From a virus, in IMG/VR virus record IMGVR_UViG_3300030329_003470, positions 124,001 through 188,000 of that record: a stretch of 64,000 nucleotides of DNA, one strand, 5' to 3'. Each line of letters begins with the position of its first letter. Positions within the stretch are counted from its first letter, which is position 1. The notes beneath the pieces are model-generated. The model was not told where the DNA came from. It ran no database searches and saw nothing but the letters and a program-made list of their open reading frames with translations. Shown here one piece after another: positions 57,600 through 64,000 of the stretch. Both the position numbers and the translations under genes were made by a program.

Positions 57600-58518
57600 T
57601 TGATAATCTTGCCAGTTTAATCATCGTTGCCGCCAAGTTTATTTCTGGATCAGCCATAGCAGGATGATCAACTAGTCCTTGTTTTATAATTAAAACTGCT
57701 TTGTCTTGTTGATCCTCGTCTTTAGATATTAAATCTAGATTGTTGTATAACCATCTGTATATGCCTTCACACTCTTGAGGATTTGCTTTTGATACTACAA
57801 GTTTTCTTGCTTCATTAACTTTACCTTGTTTGAAAAGTTCAACCATTTTTGACATCCAATCTAATTGCATACTTTCCTCAGCCGCTGGTGGAAGTAATTT
57901 ACTGTCTTTTACGTTTTGTTGTACTGCATTAATACATTTTCTTAAATCAGGATAACATGATCTAACATACGTATCTACAGTATCAATATCAATTTCAACT
58001 TTTTCAGCAACTAGTATTTCAGCAACTCTTGCCGTGTATTCTGTTTTGTCAAGAGTATCCATTTTAAATCCTTGACATCTGCTTTTTATTGCTTCAATAA
58101 TTTTATGCACATAGTTACAAGTTAAAATAAATCTTGCACTACTGGCATATTCTTCCATAACTCCACGTAATGCCGCTTGAGCATTTACACTCATATAATC
58201 TGCTTCATCAAGTAAAACATATTTGAATTCACCAAATGGCATTATTTGTATAAATCTTGTAATTTTATCTCTAACTTCATCAACACCTGTTTCTCTGGCC
58301 GCATTTATATGAAGTATATCATAACTGCTTACTTCTAATTCATTCAGCAAAACTTTAGCAAGTGTAGTTTTTCCTGTACCTGGAGATCCATGAAATAATA
58401 AATGTGGAATTGATTTTTCTTTTACCCAAGTTTCAATTTGTTTTTTTTGCGTTTCGTCACGAACCACATATTCTTTTACTGTGTTTGGTCTATATTTTTC
58501 TACCCAAAGTTCTTTCAT
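57589..58518 (-). CDS. 44: clamp loader ATPase large subunit (gp44-like)
   Basis: The 309-residue AAA+ protein has Walker A GSPGTGKT (44-51), Walker B YVLLDEADY (near 100-108), sensor ILTCNY and an SRCQGF arginine finger. Length and order match T4 gp44, close to RFC/DnaX. It loads the sliding clamp on DNA. The T4 partner gp62 was not recognised in this window. It abuts the small membrane gene upstream. Confidence 0.9.
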   Translation of the reverse strand: MKELWVEKYRPNTVKEYVVRDETQKKQIETWVKEKSIPHLLFHGSPGTGKTTLAKVLLNELEVSSYDILHINAARETGVDEVRDKITRFIQIMPFGEFKYVLLDEADYMSVNAQAALRGVMEEYASSARFILTCNYVHKIIEAIKSRCQGFKMDTLDKTEYTARVAEILVAEKVEIDIDTVDTYVRSCYPDLRKCINAVQQNVKDSKLLPPAAEESMQLDWMSKMVELFKQGKVNEARKLVVSKANPQECEGIYRWLYNNLDLISKDEDQQDKAVLIIKQGLVDHPAMADPEINLAATMIKLARLSNGQ

Positions 58519-58652
58519 TAGTAATGACCCTTCATTTTAGCATATGCAATCCCGATTAATACAAACACAACAATTAATAATGCTGGTAATATAACAACCG
58601 GGTGCATTCTTTCAGATAATGGAACTTCTTTTTTTTTATCTTTTTGTTCCAT
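58518..58652 (-). CDS. 44-residue single-span membrane protein
   Basis: The start is MEQKDKKKEVPLS at 58652, one base past the formate dehydrogenase stop; the longer frame to 58751 runs through that gene. A charged N-terminus is followed by the hydrophobic HPVVILPALLIVVFVLIGIA and a short basic end. It is coupled to gp44 by its stop. Function unknown. Confidence 0.6.
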   Translation of the reverse strand: MEQKDKKKEVPLSERMHPVVILPALLIVVFVLIGIAYAKMKGHY

Positions 58653-58653
58653 A

Positions 58654-59850
58654 TTATTTCTTATACTTCGCCGCCTCTTCAGATCCTCCAGTAGCAGTAC
58701 CTTTACTGTAACTGTGAGCACCCATACCTGCAAGTTCGCCGTTCTGCACAATTAGATATTGATTTCTAATTGGTGCGTTGTCAAAGAAACATTCTAATAT
58801 TTCTCTAACACCGTCAGCATACCTTGCCTGTGCTGATAAAGATGTTCCTGATGTGTGAGGAGTCATACCATGATTCGGCATTGTTCTCCAAACGTGATCA
58901 TTTGGTGCTGGTTGTGGGAACCAAACGTCTCCTGCATAGCCAGATAGTTGTCCACTTTTTAATGCATCAGCAATGGCTTCTCTATTACAGATTTTGCCTC
59001 TTGCAGTATTAACAATGTAAGCACCTTTTTTCATCTTGCTTATCATTTCTGCATCAAATAAGTTTTCTGTCTCTGGGTGTAGTGGACAGTTGATTGTTAC
59101 AACATCACACACTTTAACCATAGATTCTACTGACTCATGAAAAGTAAGATTTAACTCTTGCTCTACTGCTTCGGGTAGTCTGTGTCTGTCAAAGTAATGT
59201 AAATGTACATCAAATGGTTTCATTTTTCTCAAAGCATCTAAGCCAATACGTCCAGCCGCAACTGTACCTATGTGCATACCTTCAACGTCATATGATCTTT
59301 GTACTGCGTCAGCAATATTCCAACCACCTTCGTTAACTATTCTATGTTGATTGTGATAATCTCTCACCATAGAAACAATCATCATAACAATGTGTTCTGC
59401 AACTGATCTTGAATTACAATAAGTTACTTCAACAACATCAATTTTGTTGTCCATAGCCGCTTGTAAGTCCACGTGATCAGATCCAATACCTGCCGTGATT
59501 GCCATTTTTAGGTTTTTTGCTTTTTCAATTCTTTCTCTTGTCAAATAATAAGGGAAAAAAGGTTGAGAAATAACAACGTCTGCGTCAACAATATGTTTGT
59601 CTGCTTCACATTCGTCACCATCTTTACTAGAAGTCACAACGAGTTCATGTCCTGCGTCTTCTAAGAACTTTCTAAGTCCAAGTTCTCCAGATACACAACC
59701 TAACAATTCACCTGCATTAAAATCTCTGCCTTTAGGTGAAGGTAATGTCATACCATCTGGATACTTTTCTAACTTAGGTAAATCCGTAAGTGGATAAGAC
59801 TCAGGCATTCCGCCTTTTGGGTCATCGTATAAAATACAAAGTATTTTCAT
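58654..59850 (-). CDS. fdh: NAD-dependent formate dehydrogenase
   Basis: The 398-residue protein closely follows bacterial NAD-FDH, such as the Pseudomonas sp. 101 enzyme, along its length, with the same residue numbering as I recall it. I122 and N146 bind formate, R284 and H332 are catalytic, Q313 supports the histidine, and D221 in HYFDRHRLP fixes NAD over NADP. GTVAAGRIG is the Rossmann loop. No key residue is missing. It oxidises formate to carbon dioxide and makes NADH, with no cofactor metal. Its own promoter lies just upstream. A complete FDH in a phage is unusual and would draw on host C1 metabolism for reducing power. Confidence 0.95.
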   Translation of the reverse strand: MKILCILYDDPKGGMPESYPLTDLPKLEKYPDGMTLPSPKGRDFNAGELLGCVSGELGLRKFLEDAGHELVVTSSKDGDECEADKHIVDADVVISQPFFPYYLTRERIEKAKNLKMAITAGIGSDHVDLQAAMDNKIDVVEVTYCNSRSVAEHIVMMIVSMVRDYHNQHRIVNEGGWNIADAVQRSYDVEGMHIGTVAAGRIGLDALRKMKPFDVHLHYFDRHRLPEAVEQELNLTFHESVESMVKVCDVVTINCPLHPETENLFDAEMISKMKKGAYIVNTARGKICNREAIADALKSGQLSGYAGDVWFPQPAPNDHVWRTMPNHGMTPHTSGTSLSAQARYADGVREILECFFDNAPIRNQYLIVQNGELAGMGAHSYSKGTATGGSEEAAKYKK

Positions 59851-59873
59851 TTGTGTCTCCTGTTAGTGTAGCA

Positions 59874-59902
59874 ATTATATGATATTTGATTCTCTTTGTC
59901 TA
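59874..59902 (-). promoter_or_regulatory. sigma70-like promoter for fdh
   Basis: TAGACA (59897-59902), 17 bases, TATAAT (59874-59879) on the minus strand, in the 3-prime end of the UvdE gene. AGGAGA follows as SD before the ATG at 59850. Confidence 0.7.
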
Positions 59903-60915
59903 TATAATTGTTCTGCGGCAAGATTTTTAGATTTGGCTTCTACTTGTATGTCAAATTGTTCATTGAACGACAATGCCCAATCATTTACCTTTGCGTTTGG
60001 TAATAAGTCTGAATGTGCTCTAAGTTTTTGTTTTTTACAACCTCTGTCTAGTAAATCTTTGATGTTGTGCATTTCTGTATGTGTTTTGTTACCCAACTGT
60101 GCAGGTGCAAGTGCTTCATCTCGAGAATAAGAATAATGCATGGTAGGTCTAACACCACGCCACGAGTCTACAACTCTTTTAACTCTGTCATCATTAGGCT
60201 CAATGTATTCCTCATCACGTATCCAATGATGGTGTATGTCCATAACAAGTGCAAGATGTTTTTCTAGTTCTAAACTTGCATCTAATCCATGTCCCATTTC
60301 GTCGTTCTCGATTGTAATAAGATTTCTTGCTTCAGGTGATAGTCTAGGTAATACTTTTATAATACCTTCTGGTCCTTGTCTGCCTGAGATGTGTACATTA
60401 ATCTTGCAACCGTCTTGGAATGATTTACCAAAACCCATCCAACGTGCCATGTTAACATGATATTCAAATTCATCTATGCTACGATCTACAATGTCTGGAG
60501 TCTCAGATGCAAGTACAGTAAATTGTCCTGGGTGGAAAGATATTTTTACATCTAGTTTACGAGCAAGATCGCCCACTTCTGCAAAATGTTTTTCACAATA
60601 ACGTACAATGTCTGGAGAGTCTATATAATAACGCCAAGTTTTTTCTGTTGCCATAGGTAGTACGGGAGATCCTAGTCTGCACATTCTACGGTCTAGTGGT
60701 AGTGTACCTACTTTTGCAACAAGTTTTTTAAGTGATTCAATATTGTGTTTAACAACCATATCAAGTTTTGCTTCTGCTTGATCTTTGTGTTCGTTTAACC
60801 AACGAACTGTGGTTGCTTTTGTGTTAAAAGGTCTTTGTATTTCTTCTAATTGTTTTGTTTTTAGTGTCTGATCATGATGATACCACTGACAGCAAAATCC
60901 TATACGTTTGTGCAT
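59875..60915 (-). CDS. uvdE: UV damage endonuclease
   Basis: The 346-residue protein matches UvdE/UvsE, a TIM-barrel metal enzyme that nicks DNA 5-prime of UV lesions. IGFCCQW at the start, MCRLGSPVLPMA, ISFHPGQFTVLASE, LITIENDEMGHGL, ALVMDIHHHWI and RPTMHYSYSRDE follow the family order and supply the His/Glu/Asp metal ligands. Such genes also occur in cyanophages and suit a sunlit environment. The promoter suggests an mRNA starting at the ATG. Confidence 0.92.
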   Translation of the reverse strand: MHKRIGFCCQWYHHDQTLKTKQLEEIQRPFNTKATTVRWLNEHKDQAEAKLDMVVKHNIESLKKLVAKVGTLPLDRRMCRLGSPVLPMATEKTWRYYIDSPDIVRYCEKHFAEVGDLARKLDVKISFHPGQFTVLASETPDIVDRSIDEFEYHVNMARWMGFGKSFQDGCKINVHISGRQGPEGIIKVLPRLSPEARNLITIENDEMGHGLDASLELEKHLALVMDIHHHWIRDEEYIEPNDDRVKRVVDSWRGVRPTMHYSYSRDEALAPAQLGNKTHTEMHNIKDLLDRGCKKQKLRAHSDLLPNAKVNDWALSFNEQFDIQVEAKSKNLAAEQLYRQRESNII

Positions 60916-60921
60916 ATTATA

Positions 60922-60949
60922 ATTGTAACAGATATATGTTATTTGTCAA
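60922..60949 (-). promoter_or_regulatory. sigma70-like promoter giving a leaderless uvdE mRNA
   Basis: TTGACA (60944-60949), 16 bases, TACAAT (60922-60927) on the minus strand, 6 bases before the ATG at 60915. Transcription would start at or next to the ATG; no SD is present. Confidence 0.55.
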
Positions 60950-61326
60950 TCTTTATAAAAGGCCCATTGGCCAATTATATCACTGCATTTCAGTTTAAAA
61001 CCATATTCGCGGTCTATGTCTCGAAGTATTTTGTTTGCTTTTGCCATGCTTAAACCAATATCTGCTGGTACTGGCAATGCTTCAATTTCTTTTTGTTTTA
61101 ATTTTTTTGCCGCCTGTACTCTGTGCCAACCATCTGTTAGCAAATAATATCCTGAATCTTTAATTGGTGTAACTAATATTGGATCCCATATTCCGTCTTT
61201 AACTAATTTTGCTATCCAACTTCTTTTTTCTTTGTTTAAAGGACGCACTGCACCTAGACCCATTTCAGCCATAGTTACAAGTTTGTCTATTGGTACAAAA
61301 GTTCTTTTTGTTTTAATCCGTTTCAT
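60946..61326 (-). CDS. ParB/sulfiredoxin-fold protein
   Basis: The 126-residue protein has a ParB-like N-terminal fold: VPIDKLVTMAEMGLGAVRPL, IWDPILVTPIKDSGYYLLTD and DGWHRVQAAKKLKQKEIEAL, where GxHR is the nucleotide-binding motif (here DGWHR). Phage proteins of this type may bind DNA or NTP. It overlaps the zinc-finger gene upstream by 14 bases. No helix-turn-helix extension is present. Confidence 0.7.
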   Translation of the reverse strand: MKRIKTKRTFVPIDKLVTMAEMGLGAVRPLNKEKRSWIAKLVKDGIWDPILVTPIKDSGYYLLTDGWHRVQAAKKLKQKEIEALPVPADIGLSMAKANKILRDIDREYGFKLKCSDIIGQWAFYKD

Positions 61327-61564
61327 AATCTATATAATCTATATCTTGTATTAATTTCCATTCATCTCCTTTTGGAAAAGGTTTTTCTCTGTCTGGCCAA
61401 TCATTTACATCTGTGGTATCTCTATAACGATTAGAACATATTGGTCCACAAAACGGTCTTATAATTCTTTTATCAAAATTGTTGTAGTATAAAGAATCAA
61501 ACCAATACACGCCATTAAAAAAAGTTTTATGACAGACGTAACAAGTATGTAATTTTTTAACCAT
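61313..61564 (-). CDS. small zinc-finger-like protein
   Basis: The 83-residue protein has CYVCHKTFF and FCGPICSNRYRD, two CxxC/CxxxC pairs able to hold a zinc ion. The rest is aromatic and acidic. It overlaps its neighbours by 14 and 8 bases. Role unknown; protein or nucleic-acid binding is likely from the motif. Confidence 0.65.
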   Translation of the reverse strand: MVKKLHTCYVCHKTFFNGVYWFDSLYYNNFDKRIIRPFCGPICSNRYRDTTDVNDWPDREKPFPKGDEWKLIQDIDYIDYETD

Positions 61565-62420
61565 TTTCTTTTAATAATAAATTTGCTAAACCGTAAATGC
61601 TTTTATAATCCTGTGAATGTGCCGCTAAAATTATATTGCCTGGTCTAAGATTTAAACTTGTACATATTTCATGATGTTTTATTTTATATTTTGTAATTAG
61701 ATAGTCCATAGGTAATCTATCTAAATAATATTGTCCTATCATTAAATTAGGAAATGATATCATTCTATTTTCGTTCTGATGTGCAATTGAATCTTTAGTT
61801 TTATTTTTTAACCATCTTACACCGATTCTGCTCCAATGTAAACCAAAACATTTACTTAAACTCATAGCCATTCCTTTTATACATGGTTGGTCTAAATCTA
61901 AAGTTAATCCATAAGACGCAGGTAACCATGCACAATCTAAATATACATCTATGTCTAGTTCGTTACATTTTTTTATTATATCTTTATAAAGAGGGTGTTC
62001 TCCAAGATATTTTGGAAATGGATATTCTAATATAAGTGGTTTTTTAGATTGTAATGTATCTAAAGTTACATATTTGATATTTGGATTTATTTTTTTGTAA
62101 TAATTATATCCTTTGTCAAACAGTTGTATATTGTCTATACCGTGTGTCATTATAAGTTCGTCTATAAAATGTTGGCATCCTATAATAACGTCTTTTTGAT
62201 TAAAAAGATCTAAACCTGATATATTCATAGACTTGTTTTCTTTTATTGATTTTTCAAATGTTGCAATAAAGTCTTGATAATTTGCTGTAATGTATTTTAA
62301 AGTTTCGTTATTGAAGTTTTTAAAAAAATCTAATCTAATTTCTAATAATTTTTTGTCATTAGATAGTGGTGGTATCCAGTCGTGGCTTAAATCTTTTATG
62401 TTAAAAATTTGTTTAGTCAT
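61557..62420 (-). CDS. PLP-fold aminotransferase-like protein, shortened
   Basis: The 287-residue protein resembles fold-type I aminotransferases in its centre. ELDIDVYLDCAWLPASYGLT is the strand with the PLP-contacting Asp, followed by MAMSLSKCFGLHWSRIGVRW, where SLSK-x-FGL-x-x-x-R-x-G is the Schiff-base lysine signature. Ordinary members have about 400 residues; here the N-terminal and C-terminal small domains are much reduced. It could bind PLP but lack full activity, or act on an unusual substrate. It overlaps the GroES-like gene by 8 bases. Confidence 0.6.
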   Translation of the reverse strand: MTKQIFNIKDLSHDWIPPLSNDKKLLEIRLDFFKNFNNETLKYITANYQDFIATFEKSIKENKSMNISGLDLFNQKDVIIGCQHFIDELIMTHGIDNIQLFDKGYNYYKKINPNIKYVTLDTLQSKKPLILEYPFPKYLGEHPLYKDIIKKCNELDIDVYLDCAWLPASYGLTLDLDQPCIKGMAMSLSKCFGLHWSRIGVRWLKNKTKDSIAHQNENRMISFPNLMIGQYYLDRLPMDYLITKYKIKHHEICTSLNLRPGNIILAAHSQDYKSIYGLANLLLKENG

Positions 62421-62856
62421 TGCCGGGTAGTTTAGTCATCTGCTCCATACCACCAGTGTTGACATACCCAGCCTGTTTTCTATTTTGCTCTGGTTCGGTT
62501 TCTGATACAAGTAAGATATCATTCTCATCTATCATTCTTACTTCTAATTCAACACCGTCTTTTTTAACTTTGAATGCTCTAGACCATCTACCATGTGAAA
62601 CTAATATCCATTCTCCAACTTTAACATCATCTTGTTTATTTCCAATAGCATATACTTTTGCCCATCTAGGATGGATACCTGATTGTGATCCATCGTCATC
62701 TACAAGTATAATACCGCCTTTAGATCTTGTTTCACCAAAGTGCATATCAGATACAAGCACTCTTTTTTTAAGTGGAGTAATATCGTTATCAACAGTGTAT
62801 TGTTTACCACCGTGTGATCCAAAACCTTTATTCTGTAGATCTTCTATTTGTCCCAT
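62413..62856 (-). CDS. GroES/gp31-like co-chaperonin candidate
   Basis: The 147-residue protein has a GroES-like beta barrel: TPLKKRVLVSDMHFGETRSK, GGIILVDDDGSQSGIHPRWA (mobile loop position), KVYAIGNKQDDVKVGEWILV and RMIDENDILLVSE. The order matches GroES (LGDRVLV, GGIVLP, VAVG, GD.V). In T4 gp31 replaces GroES to fold the capsid protein. The C-terminal extension is not in GroES. A TATAATAC element lies just upstream of the ATG. Confidence 0.65.
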   Translation of the reverse strand: MGQIEDLQNKGFGSHGGKQYTVDNDITPLKKRVLVSDMHFGETRSKGGIILVDDDGSQSGIHPRWAKVYAIGNKQDDVKVGEWILVSHGRWSRAFKVKKDGVELEVRMIDENDILLVSETEPEQNRKQAGYVNTGGMEQMTKLPGND

Positions 62857-62876
62857 ATAGAAGTATTATATTAGAT

Positions 62877-63257
62877 TTATTCTATTCCGTCAAGTGCCGC
62901 GTCAATACCTTTTTTAGGTGCTGGTGCAGTTTTTGGTTTTGTTTGTCTTGTTCTTGGAGCAGGTTTTGATTCTACTGCTTTTGGTTGTGGTGCTGGTGGA
63001 ACCTTTCTTGGTGGAGTAGGTTTTGCTCTTGCTGGAGTTTCGTCTACTTTACCTCTTGGTTGCTCGTAGTATTTTGCAATAACTTTTTCTTTAGTTGCCG
63101 CTATTGATCCACCCGGTCCTAATATATCGCCTCTAGCATTGACATTCATATTACCAACTGCTCTAACATCTTCGTTGGAACCTCTTAATTTTTCTATGTC
63201 GATCATACGACCTTGCATTGTTCTATACATTCTTTTTCTGGGTGCTCTTGCTACCAT
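62877..63257 (-). CDS. basic, Pro-rich phage protein, unknown function
   Basis: The 126-residue protein starts MVARAPRKRMYRTMQGRMID, continues VRAVGNMNVNARGDILGPGG and VIAKYYEQPRGKVDETPAR, and ends in a long Pro/Lys/Ala tail. I recall this N-terminal pattern in marine T4-like phages, often among structural genes, without known function. AGGAG precedes the ATG. Confidence 0.65.
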   Translation of the reverse strand: MVARAPRKRMYRTMQGRMIDIEKLRGSNEDVRAVGNMNVNARGDILGPGGSIAATKEKVIAKYYEQPRGKVDETPARAKPTPPRKVPPAPQPKAVESKPAPRTRQTKPKTAPAPKKGIDAALDGIE

Positions 63258-63283
63258 TTTATGCTCCTATTATGTTTTACTTA

Positions 63284-63805
63284 TCATCTTAAAAATTCAG
63301 TGTAATCTAAATTGTATAGTAGTGGATTTATTTTATGTACACCTATTAAAAATAAACAAAAACTTGCTACACTACTACCTCTGCCCACACCCCATACTAC
63401 ATTATTCTCTCTTAAAGTATCTACAAAATATATTAAAAACTGTAAAACCCTAATAAAGTTTTTCTTTTCAAATAGATCATATTCATTTTGCACACGTATT
63501 TTTTCCTCATCTGTTTGACACTTTTCTAATAACCATTGTAACACATTAATTTTATAATATTTTCCAGGCATATGCCATTGTTCACAATTTCTTTTGTCAA
63601 ACTCTGCTGGTGTAGGTCTTCGTGGTATAGTCTTTAACATTGGAAAATCTAAACCAGTTGCATTTAGACTATCGTTATATTTTTGAATATCATCAAAAAA
63701 TATTTTAGAAATGTCAAAATCTGGATTGTTATAAAGAATATCTATTGCATCTTGTTCTGTAAAAATGCAATCACCTGTCTCATTTATTTTTGTCTTTGCC
63801 ACCAT
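63284..63805 (-). CDS. DNA polymerase III alpha-like fragment protein
   Basis: The 173-residue protein ends VWGVGRGSSVASFCLFLIGV and HKINPLLYNLDYTEFL, which resembles the GRGSAAGSLVAYLLGIT-x-IDPL-x-Y-x-L-x-FERFL region of bacterial Pol III alpha. The catalytic aspartates of the polymerase lie outside this piece, so it is not a polymerase by itself. It may be a remnant or a domain used as a binding module. Its ATG lies within the end of the partial gene upstream, in another frame. Confidence 0.6.
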   Translation of the reverse strand: MVAKTKINETGDCIFTEQDAIDILYNNPDFDISKIFFDDIQKYNDSLNATGLDFPMLKTIPRRPTPAEFDKRNCEQWHMPGKYYKINVLQWLLEKCQTDEEKIRVQNEYDLFEKKNFIRVLQFLIYFVDTLRENNVVWGVGRGSSVASFCLFLIGVHKINPLLYNLDYTEFLR

Positions 63806-64000
63806 CTAAAACCTTTGGGTTAAACTCAAATATTTTAGCATGGTACTCGTGCTTCTTGTCAACTGGTATTTTTTCTGCTTTCCAACTAAAGTGTCCTGTG
63901 TATATGCCTTTATCAAGTTCTTTGTCATATGTTGCCGTGTCTGCCCTTAACCACCATGGATCAAAATTGTTGTATTTTTCTGAAAACCAATTGGGTGTAT
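63780..64000 (-). CDS. uncharacterised phage protein, C-terminal end (partial)
   Basis: This frame enters from the right edge and ends at a TGA at 63780, overlapping the next gene by 26 bases. The visible 73 residues include TPNWFSEKYNNFDPWWLRAD, GHFSWKAEKIPVDKK and HAKIFEFNPKVLDGG. No family is recognised from this part. Confidence 0.6.
   Translation of the reverse strand, partial: TPNWFSEKYNNFDPWWLRADTATYDKELDKGIYTGHFSWKAEKIPVDKKHEYHAKIFEFNPKVLDGGKDKNK

Noticed and set aside
1-64000. CRISPR array, rRNA, tRNA or insertion sequence
   Set aside because: No spaced direct repeats, no conserved rRNA stretches, no cloverleaf I could support by eye and no transposase were seen. A tRNA scan would settle the tRNA question.
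1-64000. Bacterial chromosome or chimeric contig, suggested by fdh, clpA, folE and the subtilase
   Set aside because: T4-type polymerase, clamp, clamp loader, RNase H, lysis genes, late boxes and overlapping gene style run through the whole window with no composition break that I can see.

Overview
The window looks like the interior of a large, AT-rich T4-like myovirus genome, most plausibly a marine phage. It carries a T4-type replication core: family B DNA polymerase, sliding clamp, clamp-loader ATPase, a FEN/RNase H-type nuclease and a DsbA-like late regulator. It also has a complete lysis cassette, tightly overlapping genes, sigma70-like promoters and a second set of TAAATA late-promoter boxes. 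No ribosomal or tRNA gene and no insertion sequence was seen. A SAR11-type or related marine alphaproteobacterial host is an inference from base composition and the accessory genes; the sequence does not prove it.

Layout. 1-4.3 kb is a plus-strand sugar operon: the end of a carbamoyltransferase, an epimerase, a putative glycosyltransferase, a PLP sugar aminotransferase and a Gfo/Idh/MocA oxidoreductase. Everything after it is on the minus strand. 4.3-13.5 kb holds conserved phage genes of unknown role, a MoxR ATPase with a VWA metallopeptidase, RNase H, QueE and a cupin. 13.5-18.3 kb holds a queuosine-precursor transporter, a phosphoribosyltransferase, a radical SAM enzyme, GMP reductase and FolE. 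18.3-23.4 kb is a cluster of SDR, radical SAM, GalE, glycosyltransferase and a further radical SAM gene. 23.4-32 kb holds a SET-domain protein, peroxiredoxin, a QueD-like protein, a DpdA-like transglycosylase, clamp, methyltransferase, polymerase and DsbA.

32-44 kb is the most unusual region. Ten genes encode proteins that begin M-x-x-x-E followed by a hydrophobic residue, resembling the capsid-targeting peptide of T4 internal proteins. They lie among Cys/Lys-rich tail modules and enzymes, including a Cu/Zn superoxide dismutase, a flavodoxin-fold protein and an NMNAT-like/HAD fusion. I read this as a candidate cargo island for proteins packaged inside the head. 44.7-47.7 kb encodes a lipoprotein subtilase with an autotransporter-like C-terminus. 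48-53.4 kb encodes a virion-like protein, a ClpA-type unfoldase, peptide deformylase and a DnaJ-like protein. 53.4-56.1 kb is the lysis cassette. 56-64 kb carries the clamp loader, a full-length NAD-dependent formate dehydrogenase, UvdE, a PLP-fold protein, a GroES-like protein and a Pol III alpha-like fragment.

How it fits together. FolE, the QueD-like protein, QueE, a YhhQ-type transporter and a DpdA-like enzyme suggest that 7-deazaguanine is made or imported and inserted into phage DNA. QueC is not in this window. At twelve genes the TAAATA box lies 5-9 bases before the start codon with no Shine-Dalgarno sequence, which predicts leaderless or near-leaderless late mRNAs.
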